In this document: positions 49,061-58,481 of the stretch, piece after piece
How the letters are laid out: each line of letters starts with the position of its first letter
How positions within the stretch are numbered: the stretch's first letter is position 1
Source: Comamonadaceae bacterium
Lineage (GTDB): Bacteria; Pseudomonadota; Gammaproteobacteria; Burkholderiales; Burkholderiaceae_C
Assembly (NCBI GenBank): GCA_027488115.1
Contig: JAIYCG010000038.1
Coordinates: forward strand, 20,266-84,265
Length of the DNA: 64,000 nt
Direction: 5' to 3'
Notes under the pieces: generated by a model
What the model was told of the DNA's origin: nothing
The model's input: the letters and a program-made list of their open reading frames with translations, nothing else
Databases searched by the model: none
Program-made: the position numbers and the translations under genes

Positions 49061-50014
49061 ATGTCAAAACTACCCGCTGCACTGGCCCATTTGCCTTTCC
49101 CGGTCATTGCCTCACCTTTGTTCATCATCAGCAATCCCAAGCTGGTGATTGAACAATGCAAAGCGGGTGTTGTGGGGTCTATGCCTGCGCTCAATGCCAG
49201 GCCAGCCGAACAATTGGAAGAATGGCTCATTGAAATTACTGAAACGCTGGCCGCTTACAACCAAGCCAATCCAGACAAGCCAGCAGCCCCTTTTGCCATC
49301 AATCAAATCGTTCACAAAAGCAATGACCGTTTAGAGCACGACATGGCCATGTGTGTGAAATACAAGGTGCCTATCATCATCACATCTTTGGGTGCTCGCG
49401 AGGACATCAACCAGGCTGCCCACAGTTATGGCGGCATTGTTTTGCATGACATCATCAACAACAAGTTTGCGCACAAGGCCATTGAAAAAGGTGCCGATGG
49501 CTTGATCGCTGTGGCTGCTGGCGCAGGTGGGCATGCCGGTGAAAAAAGCCCCTTTGCATTGATTCAAGAAATTCGCCAGTGGTTTGATGGCCCCGTTGCT
49601 TTGTCGGGCTCGATTGCCAGCGGTGATGCCATTTTGGCCGCGCAAGCCATGGGTGCAGACTTTGCCTACATTGGCTCAGCATTCATAGCAACCCATGAAG
49701 CCCGTGCTGCTGAAGCCTACAAACAAGCCATCGTGGACTGCAACTCCGACGACATCGTTTACAGCAATTTGTTCACAGGGGTGCATGGCAACTACTTGGC
49801 ACCTTCTATCAAAGCAGCCGGATTGGATCCTGCCAACCTGCCAGTGTCTGACCCTTCCGCAATGAACTTTGGCGGCGATGCCAAGAAGGCTTGGAAAGAC
49901 ATTTGGGGCTGTGGTCAGGGTATTGGCGCCATTGACGCAGTCCAGAGTACTGCTGACTTGGTTGCAAAGCTGAAAAAACAGTATGCTGCTGCGCGAGCAC
50001 GCTTGGTACTCTAA
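49061..50014 (+). CDS. nitronate monooxygenase / 2-nitropropane dioxygenase-like flavoprotein
   Basis: A 317-residue FMN-dependent TIM barrel of the NMO family. It has PVIASPLFIISNPKLVIEQ, the histidine block AAGAGGHAGEKSPFALIQEI and the phosphate-binding ALSGSIASGDAILAAQAMGAD. Many such genes in Burkholderiales lie beside fatty-acid degradation genes, and their true substrate is unknown; true nitronate oxidation is only one possibility. It starts 53 bases after the acyl-CoA dehydrogenase gene. Confidence 0.88.
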   Translation: MSKLPAALAHLPFPVIASPLFIISNPKLVIEQCKAGVVGSMPALNARPAEQLEEWLIEITETLAAYNQANPDKPAAPFAINQIVHKSNDRLEHDMAMCVKYKVPIIITSLGAREDINQAAHSYGGIVLHDIINNKFAHKAIEKGADGLIAVAAGAGGHAGEKSPFALIQEIRQWFDGPVALSGSIASGDAILAAQAMGADFAYIGSAFIATHEARAAEAYKQAIVDCNSDDIVYSNLFTGVHGNYLAPSIKAAGLDPANLPVSDPSAMNFGGDAKKAWKDIWGCGQGIGAIDAVQSTADLVAKLKKQYAAARARLVL

Positions 50015-50031
50015 ATCCAAGAGCATTCAGG

Positions 50032-51147
50032 TTGAAGTCAGAACGATCTGAGGTCATTGACCTCTTTAAGGCCTTCGCGTGCGTTCTCATTGTTTGGCAC
50101 CATCTTGCAATTTACAGCCCCATGTCAGATGTGGTGGCGCAGTGGTTACCCCGTCTTGAAGAATTTTTGTTTGAGCACGGATTGTTGGCTGTTCAAATTT
50201 TTTTGGTGGTGGGTGGGTACCTGAACGCCAAATCCTGGGTCAGAGCTTTGTCTAAAGCGCAGTTCCAATTGTTTTCGAGTTTGTTGTCTCGCTACCAAAG
50301 GCTGGTGCTGCCTTTGTTGGCAGCACTCAGTTTCACAGTGCTTGTGACCGCACTTGTCAGACCGTACTTCGACCATTCGTCGCTTTCTGATCTCCCCACT
50401 TGGCAGAAAATTGTGGCGCACATTTTTTTGCTTCAAGATGTTCTTTATTTGGAAGCCTTCTTAGCCGGTGTCTGGTATGTGGCCATCGACTTTCAACTTT
50501 TCGCTATGGCCATTGCCTGTGCATGGCTTGCTCACGCTTGGCAGACTCGAACAAACAAAGGTTCTGCAATTCGAAAGGCTTTGGGTTTATGGATGCTTCT
50601 CACCCTGAGCTCCATGTTTGTCTGGAATCTAAATCCGCTGGGTGAAATTTGGGGCACTTATTTTTTCAGCGCTTATGGTTTAGGTTTGTGTGTGGGGTGC
50701 TGGCGTTATTCAGGCATCAAGATAAGCCATGCAACTCTGGGCTTGTTGATTTTTATTTTGGGGGCTGTTGCCACAGCCTACCAGCCCAGAATCAGGTTGG
50801 TGGTAGCCGTTGCCACCGCAGCGTTGTTAACGTGGTACGAGGCCACTGGCTGCAAAACAATTGGCTCTATCAAGCAGAGATGGATTCAAGAGCTGTCCAA
50901 TGCTTCTTATGCTATTTTTCTCATTCACTTTGGTGTGAGTTTGGGGGTCAGCGCCTTGATATTCAACTTCTGGTCTGAAAATATTCCGATGAATGCTTTG
51001 GGCTTGATCATTTCATTTGTGTTGTCTGTCATTTTGGGACATCAACTTCATTGGCACATTGAAACTCAAGAAGCAACTTGGAAGCGCTGGTTACAGTGGG
51101 TTGCCATATTTGGGGCAACATGCACGGTGGTGCTGTTACTTGGCTAA
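50032..51147 (+). CDS. acyltransferase family 3 (OafA/YrhL-like) membrane protein
   Basis: A 371-residue inner-membrane protein with about ten hydrophobic segments. The first contains VIDLFKAFACVLIVWHHLAI, with the conserved histidine of acyltransferase-3 proteins, and the last-but-one has SNASYAIFLIHFGVSLG. These proteins transfer acyl groups to sugars or other envelope molecules. The start must be TTG 50032, because the next ATG would remove the catalytic histidine segment. Its end overlaps the convergent cphA gene by 12 bases. Confidence 0.82.
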   Translation: MKSERSEVIDLFKAFACVLIVWHHLAIYSPMSDVVAQWLPRLEEFLFEHGLLAVQIFLVVGGYLNAKSWVRALSKAQFQLFSSLLSRYQRLVLPLLAALSFTVLVTALVRPYFDHSSLSDLPTWQKIVAHIFLLQDVLYLEAFLAGVWYVAIDFQLFAMAIACAWLAHAWQTRTNKGSAIRKALGLWMLLTLSSMFVWNLNPLGEIWGTYFFSAYGLGLCVGCWRYSGIKISHATLGLLIFILGAVATAYQPRIRLVVAVATAALLTWYEATGCKTIGSIKQRWIQELSNASYAIFLIHFGVSLGVSALIFNFWSENIPMNALGLIISFVLSVILGHQLHWHIETQEATWKRWLQWVAIFGATCTVVLLLG

Positions 51148-53721
51148 AGCTGCTTGGCTTTCGGTGACTTTGCCCTGAATGTAGGCCAATGCAGCTTCCA
51201 CCTGATCAATCAAGATCAGGCACAAGTCACCTTCAGACAGTCGGGCAAGTGCCGTATCGATGGCGTTGAACTCGCCCTGAATGTCTTGAACATACTGTGT
51301 TCTGACTGCGCCATTGAGTCCATCACGCAGCAGTTGAATCACTTCGCCATCGCTGCGGCCTCGTTGGCAAGCATCTTGGTACAGAATAACCTCGTCAAAT
51401 GCTGTGCCCAAGATTTGAGTTTGGTCCCGAATGTCTTGGTCGCGACGATCGCCAGCACCACTGATGACCACCACTCTTTTTTGTGCGGGCATGTTGTCAA
51501 CGGCATGCACCAGGGCTTGAATGGCATCTGGGTTGTGACCATAGTCTGCGATCAAGGTGGCACCTTTGTAGTCAAAGACATTGAACCGGCCAGGGACACC
51601 TTGAATGTCGCTGATGAATGTGGCCAAGCCTTTCGCGATGACATCCCAAGGCACATTCAAAGCCCAGGCAGCACCTACGGCCGCAATGACATTTTCAGTT
51701 TGAAAACCAATTTGCCCTTGGCGAGTCAATGGCACTTCACTGAGGGGAACGCGAAAGATTTTTTTACCCTGTTGCGCAACGATGTTGCCATTTTCTGTGT
51801 AAACCACCCGCTTGCCTTGAGCACGGTGGGTGGCCAGTACAGGGTGGTGAGAGTCTAAGGCAAAGAATGTGACATCGCCGGGGCACATTCTGGCCATCAT
51901 GGCCACTTGGGGGTCGGCGGCGTTCAAAACGGCCATGCCGTTACTTGCGACATTCAAGACAACCACTCGTTTTAAGACCGATAAGTCTTCTAATGTAGTG
52001 ATGTAGTTCAAGCCTAAATGATCGCCTGTGCCAATGTTGGTGACGATGGCCACTTGGCAACGATCAAATGCCAAGCCTTCTCTGAGTAAGCCACCGCGAG
52101 CGGTTTCAAATACGGCGGCATCGACGTCAGGATGCATCAAGACATTTCGAGCACTGCGAGGACCGCTGCAGTCGCCATCGTCAATTTGTCGACCATTGAC
52201 ATACACGCCGTCGGTGTTGGTCATGCCAACCCGCAGTTGATTGGCTTTCAGAAGGTGAGCTGTCAAACGGACCGTGGTTGTCTTGCCATTGGTGCCCGTG
52301 ACCGCAATGACTGGAATGCGGCCATCTTCTCCATTGGGGTACATGTAGTCGATGATGGCTTTGCCAATGTTTCGGCCTTTGCCAAAGGAAGGGCTGATGT
52401 GCATGCGCAAGCCAGGCGCTGCATTGACTTCCACAATGCCACCGTTTTGTTCTTCAAGGGGCTTGAGAACCGATTCGCAAACGACATCAACGCCGCAGAT
52501 GTCAACGCCCACCATTTGCGCGGCGGCCACAACGCGAGCCGTGACTTCGGCGTGTACATCGTCAGTGACATCGGTGGCTGTGCCGCCAGTAGACAAGTTG
52601 GCGTTGTTGCGCAAAATGACGCGTCGTCCTTTTTCAGGGACTGAACTAGGCTCTAAGTCTTGTAACTTCAAGCGCCCGATGGCAATGTCATCAAACTTGA
52701 TTTTGGTCAATGAGGTCGAGTGGCCATCACCGCGGCGAGGGTCTGCATTGACTTTGTCAACCAACTCCTTGACGGTATGGACGCCATCACCAACGACCAG
52801 GGGGGGCTCGCGTCTGGCCGCGGCAACTAATTTATTGCCTACGACCAGCAATCGATAGTCACTGCCTGGCAAGAATTTTTCGACCAAAACTTCGCCATAT
52901 CGGGCTGCTGTTTCGTAGGCTTGATTGAAGAGCTCGCGTTCCACAATGTTGACAGTGACGCCTTTTCCCTGATTGCCATCGAGTGGCTTGACCACAACAG
53001 GCAGGCCAATGCTGAGAGCAATCTGCCAAGCATCTTCTAAATTCTTGGCGGGTCTTCCAATGGGGACTGGCACCCCTGCTGCCAGTAAGAGAGATTTGGT
53101 GAGGTCCTTGTCTTGCGCAATGGATTCGGCAATGGCACTTGTTGTGTCCGTTTCAGCAGCTTGGATGCGACGCTGTTTGCTACCCCAGCCAAATTGAACC
53201 ATGCTGCCTTCTGTGAGACGGCGAAAGGGAATACCCCTTTGAACTGCGGCATCGACAATGGATCCCGTGGAAGGTCCTAGGCGGACATCCTCGTCCAAAT
53301 CTCGCAACTCGCTGAGGGCTTGATTCAAATCGAAGCCTGATTGCATTTTCACCGCTTGACAAAGTTTTTCAGCCCAGGCCAAAGCCAATTTGCCAACGGC
53401 CTCTTCGGTGTATTGAACGACAACTTGGTAAATGCCTTCTTCTTCGGTGGCGGTTGTGCGGCTGAATGTGACGGGGCATCCCGCTTGGTTTTGCAAACTC
53501 AATGTGATTTTTTCGAGGGCATGTGCCATGCTGGCAGGCTGGCCAGGCCGTGTGCCTTCTAGAGGTCCGACAGCCGGGAATATGCGTCTTAATTGTTTTT
53601 CAAATTCACTACCAGGCGCCATCTCTCGTTCATGGGGTTCGCAGCTCACAATGGCTTCAATGCTGGTTTGTCGACTCCATAAGTTGGGTCCCCGCAAAGC
53701 TCGAATTCTTGAAACTTCCAT
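51136..53721 (-). CDS. cphA: cyanophycin synthetase CphA
   Basis: CphA builds cyanophycin, a poly-aspartate chain with arginine side chains, from Asp, Arg and ATP without ribosomes. The 861-residue protein has an N-terminal domain (1-160), an ATP-grasp domain with KPLDGNQGKGV (245-255) and IVEVNAAPGLRMH (429-441), and a Mur-ligase-like domain with an intact P-loop GTNGKTTT (476-483) and a complete C-terminal part. In the N-terminal domain, where the neighbour has EHVALE, this protein has EKITLS (70-75), so a metallopeptidase-like site there looks lost. It is 59 bases after the second synthetase gene. Confidence 0.95.
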   Translation of the reverse strand: MEVSRIRALRGPNLWSRQTSIEAIVSCEPHEREMAPGSEFEKQLRRIFPAVGPLEGTRPGQPASMAHALEKITLSLQNQAGCPVTFSRTTATEEEGIYQVVVQYTEEAVGKLALAWAEKLCQAVKMQSGFDLNQALSELRDLDEDVRLGPSTGSIVDAAVQRGIPFRRLTEGSMVQFGWGSKQRRIQAAETDTTSAIAESIAQDKDLTKSLLLAAGVPVPIGRPAKNLEDAWQIALSIGLPVVVKPLDGNQGKGVTVNIVERELFNQAYETAARYGEVLVEKFLPGSDYRLLVVGNKLVAAARREPPLVVGDGVHTVKELVDKVNADPRRGDGHSTSLTKIKFDDIAIGRLKLQDLEPSSVPEKGRRVILRNNANLSTGGTATDVTDDVHAEVTARVVAAAQMVGVDICGVDVVCESVLKPLEEQNGGIVEVNAAPGLRMHISPSFGKGRNIGKAIIDYMYPNGEDGRIPVIAVTGTNGKTTTVRLTAHLLKANQLRVGMTNTDGVYVNGRQIDDGDCSGPRSARNVLMHPDVDAAVFETARGGLLREGLAFDRCQVAIVTNIGTGDHLGLNYITTLEDLSVLKRVVVLNVASNGMAVLNAADPQVAMMARMCPGDVTFFALDSHHPVLATHRAQGKRVVYTENGNIVAQQGKKIFRVPLSEVPLTRQGQIGFQTENVIAAVGAAWALNVPWDVIAKGLATFISDIQGVPGRFNVFDYKGATLIADYGHNPDAIQALVHAVDNMPAQKRVVVISGAGDRRDQDIRDQTQILGTAFDEVILYQDACQRGRSDGEVIQLLRDGLNGAVRTQYVQDIQGEFNAIDTALARLSEGDLCLILIDQVEAALAYIQGKVTESQAALAK

Positions 53722-53780
53722 GAAACTTGGTCCTGGTTGAGCGGTGTTGGCGTTGTATTTAAGGCGTCGAGGCTCTGGGC

Positions 53781-55958
53781 TCAGTGTGCACCAGGACTTT
53801 GCCCAAAACTTTTAATACCGGCTCGAATAAGGTCGGTTTGAATGCCAAGCGCCCAAGCCGCAGCAGATGCTGCCAAGACTTCCATGCATTTGAGATGCTG
53901 GTTTTTGAAGACTCTGTCGATCGCAGGCAACTGGCGATTTAAGGCTTCGATTTCGTGTTCGCCTTGGGCTAAGACCAAATGGTTTTTGCGCCAGAACACC
54001 ACACGCCCGTTCTCACTGCGGTGTTGAACAATGCGGGGATGATTTTCAGATTTTGCAAAGTAGGTCACTTCGCCATCGCAATACTGAGCAAGCTTGGAAA
54101 CCTCTTCATCCTCCGCATTGAGAACAGCCATGCCATCGGACAGAACGACGTCCATTTGCGTGCGAACCACATTGGGCATTTGTTCGTCGCTTTGAATGTA
54201 AAGATCTTCAAGCCCAGCAGCCTTGGGCATGGAGGTGATGACACCAACGAGGCAGCGGTCGTAGGGCAAGCCCTCTGCCAGCAAGTGTCTGGCAGTGGTT
54301 TCAAAAACGGCTGCTTCTACGGAACGGTTAATGAGCAACCTTTGGGCAGATTCCCATTCCATATCGCTTTGAGCATGCAAACAACGCTGTCCTAGGAACA
54401 AACCCTTTGCCGACGACAGGCCTGTTTGCAGACCTTGTAGATGCATGAGCCATGCAATGAGGTGACTTGTGCCTGTGGTGTTCTCTTGGCCAATCAAACC
54501 CACAATAGGAATTCGGGACTCAGAATTTTCAGCAAACAAGTGGGCTGCAATGGCTTTGCCGACAGGTCTGGGTTGGCCCGTTGCAGGTTTGAGATGCATC
54601 AGAAGTCCAGGACCTGCATTGACCTCAACGATGGCGGCGCCTTGCGCCTTCATGGGCTTCGAAATATCTTGTGCGACCAAATCCACGCCGGCAATGTCCA
54701 AGCCCACAATGCGCGCTGCAAGGGCTGCTAACTCAGCCACATCGGGGTGAACCAGGTCAGTGACGTCCACGGCCATATTGCCAGTGCGCATGACCAACAC
54801 CCGACGGTCTTTTTTTGGCACACTTTGACCCGTGAGGCCCTGTCGTTTGAGTTCGAGTACGGCAGTGGTGTGATCTTTAAGGCGGATGGTATCGAGCGGA
54901 AAATCTTCTTCCTCGCCGCGACGTGGGTCTGAGTTGATTTGGCTTTCGATGAGTTCTTCAACGGAATGGATACCATCACCCACAATACTGGCGGTTTCCC
55001 CCTTGTTGGCAGCCACAACTTTTCCGCCAACCACCAACAAGCGATGTTCATCGCCCAAAATGTGTTTTTCAACCAAGACATCGCTGCCTTCGGCTTCTGC
55101 CAAATGGTAGGCGGCTTCTACTTCGGCTTGGGTTCTGAGTTCTAGAGAAACACCACGGGCATGGTTGCCGTCAACGGGCTTCACGCAAACGGGCAGGCCA
55201 ATGTCTAGGGCAGCTTCCCAAGCCTCTTTGGGAGAGCCCACATTGCGCCCCTCTGGCACGGGAACGCCGCAATTGGCGAGCAAACTCTTGGTCAGGTCTT
55301 TGTCTTTGGACACGCCCTCGGCAATGGCGCTTGTCTTGTCTGTTTCGGCGGTCCAAATGCGGCGCTGGTTGGCTCCGTAACCAAGTTGAACCAAGTTGCC
55401 ATCGTTGAGGCGGATGGAAGGAATATTGCGATCTGTTGCTGCATCGACAATGCAAGCAGTGCTGGGGCCAATGCACAATTGATCGACCATTTGGGTGAGG
55501 TCGGCTATGACTTGATTGACGGGGTAAGGGCGTTTTTCGATGGCCGCCATGACCAAGTCGCGGGCTGCTTGAAGGGCAGCCCGGCTCACAGTTTCGTTGC
55601 GAGTGCGAATGACGACCTTGTAAATGCCTCGGGGGCCAGCCTCACGGGCTTTGCCAAAACCGGTTTGCATGCCCGCTTTGTTTTGCAACTCTAGGGCCAC
55701 GTGCTCCAAGATGTGGCCTGGCCAAGTACCTTCAGTGAGTCTTTGCAAAAAGCCGCCCCTTTCGCCCACACTGCATCGGTGCTCGATAAGGCCAGGCAGC
55801 ATCTCTTGAAGCCGCTGGTTAAATCCAGGGAGGGTGTTGGAGGGGAAGTCTTCTAAATCGCCAATGTCAATCCAAGCTTCGAGGACAGGGCGGTATGTCC
55901 AAATGTTCGGACCCTTGAGATGGGTCATGCGAATGAATTTGATATCTTTAGAACTCAT
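53781..55958 (-). CDS. second cyanophycin synthetase homologue, CphA2/CphA'-like
   Basis: A 725-residue CphA homologue, about 135 residues shorter than its neighbour. The ATP-grasp domain looks intact (KPVDGNHARGV 260-270, IVEVNAGPGLLMH 443-455). The Mur-like P-loop is broken: GQENTTGT (490-497) replaces GTNGKTTT, and the Mur C-terminal domain is missing. The N-terminal domain keeps EHVALE (85-90) in a GHILEHVALELQNKAG block. It may work as a CphA2-type enzyme that joins beta-Asp-Arg units, or as a primer-making or helper protein for CphA. The frame is open to 56225; ATG 55958 is the family start. Confidence 0.85.
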   Translation of the reverse strand: MSSKDIKFIRMTHLKGPNIWTYRPVLEAWIDIGDLEDFPSNTLPGFNQRLQEMLPGLIEHRCSVGERGGFLQRLTEGTWPGHILEHVALELQNKAGMQTGFGKAREAGPRGIYKVVIRTRNETVSRAALQAARDLVMAAIEKRPYPVNQVIADLTQMVDQLCIGPSTACIVDAATDRNIPSIRLNDGNLVQLGYGANQRRIWTAETDKTSAIAEGVSKDKDLTKSLLANCGVPVPEGRNVGSPKEAWEAALDIGLPVCVKPVDGNHARGVSLELRTQAEVEAAYHLAEAEGSDVLVEKHILGDEHRLLVVGGKVVAANKGETASIVGDGIHSVEELIESQINSDPRRGEEEDFPLDTIRLKDHTTAVLELKRQGLTGQSVPKKDRRVLVMRTGNMAVDVTDLVHPDVAELAALAARIVGLDIAGVDLVAQDISKPMKAQGAAIVEVNAGPGLLMHLKPATGQPRPVGKAIAAHLFAENSESRIPIVGLIGQENTTGTSHLIAWLMHLQGLQTGLSSAKGLFLGQRCLHAQSDMEWESAQRLLINRSVEAAVFETTARHLLAEGLPYDRCLVGVITSMPKAAGLEDLYIQSDEQMPNVVRTQMDVVLSDGMAVLNAEDEEVSKLAQYCDGEVTYFAKSENHPRIVQHRSENGRVVFWRKNHLVLAQGEHEIEALNRQLPAIDRVFKNQHLKCMEVLAASAAAWALGIQTDLIRAGIKSFGQSPGAH

Positions 55959-56144
55959 TTTCGTGCTTTTCACAATTCTGAGAGAAGGCACGGGGCGTTT
56001 CGTGTCCGGAGATACAATGACTGGCCAGTTGCAGCACTGGCATGGATCGTCTGATAAACAAGGTGCATGGGCTGTGTCCTGGCCGCTTCTTTTGCTGTTT
56101 TTGTTTGCCGCCAACACTGGTTGACTCTTGTTGTTTGAATACTT

Positions 56145-58481
56145 ATGAACTCCAAAACCCATCCTCCCATCGATTTGCTGGGATTGCCGTTTAGTTGGCA
56201 GGAGGGCGTGTTGTCTCAAGTTCATTTTGATGAAAACGTTCTAGCTTGGCTAGAAGTTGACCTGAACGATGAACTGAGCTTTAAAAAAACCTTGGTTATT
56301 TTGACCGATCAAAGGGTCATCGCGTCGAGTGAGGCTCAAAATAATTGGAATATTTGGCCGTTGTCACCCGATTTGACGCTCCGAGTGCTGGACCATGCGG
56401 GTGTCGGTACCTTGGCAATGCATCAAGGTGGGTTGAGGTTGGCGGCTTGGCGCTTCACTTTGGGGCTAGAAGCGGTTGTTCTCAGATGGAAGTTGCGCTT
56501 CGAAAACCATCTGCTGACTCAAGCCAAACCCGCTACCTTTTTAGGCAAAACCCTCAATTCGCCCGTTTCAAGCGAGGCGGATTGGCCAGAACCCGGGATA
56601 GGGCAGGTTTTGCACAGTCTGTGCCCAGTTTGTCAAAATGTGGTGGATGCGTCTGATGAGGAGTGCGCAGTTTGCCTAGAAAAAGACCAAGTGCCCCCCT
56701 CAACTTGGACTTTGTTCAAGTTATGGCGTTTTGCCAAGCCCTACCAAGGGCAATTGTTGCTGGGTTTTGTTTTGACATTGGCGTCAACTGCCGCCACTTT
56801 GGTACCCCCTTACCTCACGATGCCATTGATGGACGATGTGCTCATTCCTTATCAAAATGGAAAGACCATAGACCCTGAAACCGTCTCCTGGTACCTTTTA
56901 GGTTTGCTGGCCTCTGCCATCGTTGCTTGGAGCTTGGGGTGGATCAAAACTTACATCTTGGCCCTGGTCTCTGAGCGCATTGGTGCTGATTTAAGAACGA
57001 CCACTTATCAGCACTTGCTCAAATTGTCCTTAGAGTATTTTGGTGGAAGGCGAACCGGTGATTTGATTGCCCGCATTGGCAGTGAAACGGACCGCATCAA
57101 TGTATTCCTCTCGCTTCACTTGCTAGACTTTGCGACCGATATTTTGATGATCACAATGACAGCAGTCATCTTGTTTTCCATCAACCCAACCTTGGCCTTG
57201 GTCACACTTTTGCCTTTACCTTTCATCGGTTGGTTGATCCATGTGGTTCGGGAAAGACTGCGCACAGGCTTCGAGAAAATTGACCGAGTTTGGTCCGAGG
57301 TCACCAATGTCTTGACTGACACCATTCCCGGCATTAGGGTGGTCAAGGCTTTTGCCCAAGAAGACAGAGAGGCTCAGCGCTTTATCGATGCCAACAAACA
57401 CAACTTGGCCGTCAACGATCGATTAAATCGGGTTTGGTCTGTTTTTTCTCCCACCGTCACGCTCATGACGGAAGTGGGCTTGTTGGTCGTTTGGGGATTT
57501 GGCATTTGGTTGGTTTCAAAAGACCAGATCACGGTGGGCGTGCTGACGGCATTCTTGGCCTACATCGGCCGTTTTTATACCCGTCTTGACTCCATGAGCC
57601 GGATCGTGTCCACGACCCAAAAAGCAGCCTCGGGTGCCAAACGAATTTTTGAAATTTTGGACCATGTGTCCAGCGTGCCTGAGCCCCTCCATCCGGTTGC
57701 TTTGTCCAATGTACAAGGCCGCATCACTTTGCAAAATGCCAGTTTCCGATATGGCAACCGAGCCGTCATCAAGCAGTTGAATTTGGACATCCAACCTGGC
57801 GAAATGATTGGCTTGGTGGGGCACAGTGGCTCTGGTAAAAGTACCTTGGTCAATCTCATGTGTCGCTTTTATGATTTGTCAGAGGGCAGCATTGCATTGG
57901 ACGGTGTCGACATCAAGCAACTCAAGGTGGCGGACTACCGCAGGCACATTGGTTTGGTCTTGCAAGAACCGTTTTTGTTCTTTGGCACGATTGCAGACAA
58001 CATTGCGTATGGCTTGCCCGATGCCACGCGTGAAGACATTGTGGCGGCCGCCAGGGCTGCACACGCGCATGAATTTATTTTGCGCATGCCGCAAGGCTAT
58101 GACTCACTGGTTGGCGAGCGAGGACAGGGTTTGTCGGGGGGAGAGCGTCAGCGTATTTCGATTGCGCGTGCCTTGCTGATCAATCCACGCATTTTGATTT
58201 TGGATGAAGCCACTTCAGCGGTAGACACCGAAACAGAAAAAGAAATTCAAAACGCGTTGGACAACTTGGTTCGTGGCCGCACCACCATCGCCATTGCTCA
58301 TCGCTTGTCGACCCTGCGCAAAGCAGACCGCTTGGTGGTCATGGACAAAGGGTTGATTGTTGAAGAAGGCACTCACGATGCGCTCATTGAAAGCCAAGGC
58401 GCTTATTGGCGCCTGTATGAAGCGCAGCAAAGGCAAGCCGAATCTGAAGGTGCTGTTTTAAGGGAGTCAAGCGCTTCATGA
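56145..58481 (+). CDS. ABC transporter (fused TM-ATPase) of the cyanophycin locus
   Basis: A 778-residue exporter-type half-transporter. Residues 1-130 form a soluble N-terminal domain with VILTDQRVIASS, suggestive of a bacterial PH-like fold. C160/C163 and C174/C177 (CPVC and CAVC) then make a likely zinc ribbon. Six transmembrane helices follow (about 200-510), then the ATPase with Walker A GHSGSGKST (559-567), signature LSGGERQ (663-669) and Walker B ILDEATSA (D687, E688). This architecture is regularly found next to cphA genes with DUF1854 in Betaproteobacteria. Substrate unknown; a role in cyanophycin handling is inferred from context. Confidence 0.88.
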   Translation: MNSKTHPPIDLLGLPFSWQEGVLSQVHFDENVLAWLEVDLNDELSFKKTLVILTDQRVIASSEAQNNWNIWPLSPDLTLRVLDHAGVGTLAMHQGGLRLAAWRFTLGLEAVVLRWKLRFENHLLTQAKPATFLGKTLNSPVSSEADWPEPGIGQVLHSLCPVCQNVVDASDEECAVCLEKDQVPPSTWTLFKLWRFAKPYQGQLLLGFVLTLASTAATLVPPYLTMPLMDDVLIPYQNGKTIDPETVSWYLLGLLASAIVAWSLGWIKTYILALVSERIGADLRTTTYQHLLKLSLEYFGGRRTGDLIARIGSETDRINVFLSLHLLDFATDILMITMTAVILFSINPTLALVTLLPLPFIGWLIHVVRERLRTGFEKIDRVWSEVTNVLTDTIPGIRVVKAFAQEDREAQRFIDANKHNLAVNDRLNRVWSVFSPTVTLMTEVGLLVVWGFGIWLVSKDQITVGVLTAFLAYIGRFYTRLDSMSRIVSTTQKAASGAKRIFEILDHVSSVPEPLHPVALSNVQGRITLQNASFRYGNRAVIKQLNLDIQPGEMIGLVGHSGSGKSTLVNLMCRFYDLSEGSIALDGVDIKQLKVADYRRHIGLVLQEPFLFFGTIADNIAYGLPDATREDIVAAARAAHAHEFILRMPQGYDSLVGERGQGLSGGERQRISIARALLINPRILILDEATSAVDTETEKEIQNALDNLVRGRTTIAIAHRLSTLRKADRLVVMDKGLIVEEGTHDALIESQGAYWRLYEAQQRQAESEGAVLRESSAS

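Noticed and set aside
56001..56225. Longer N-terminus for the second cyanophycin synthetase
   Set aside because: Residues before MSSKDIKFIRM are not family-like and would overlap the divergent ABC transporter start; ATG 55958 is the better start.
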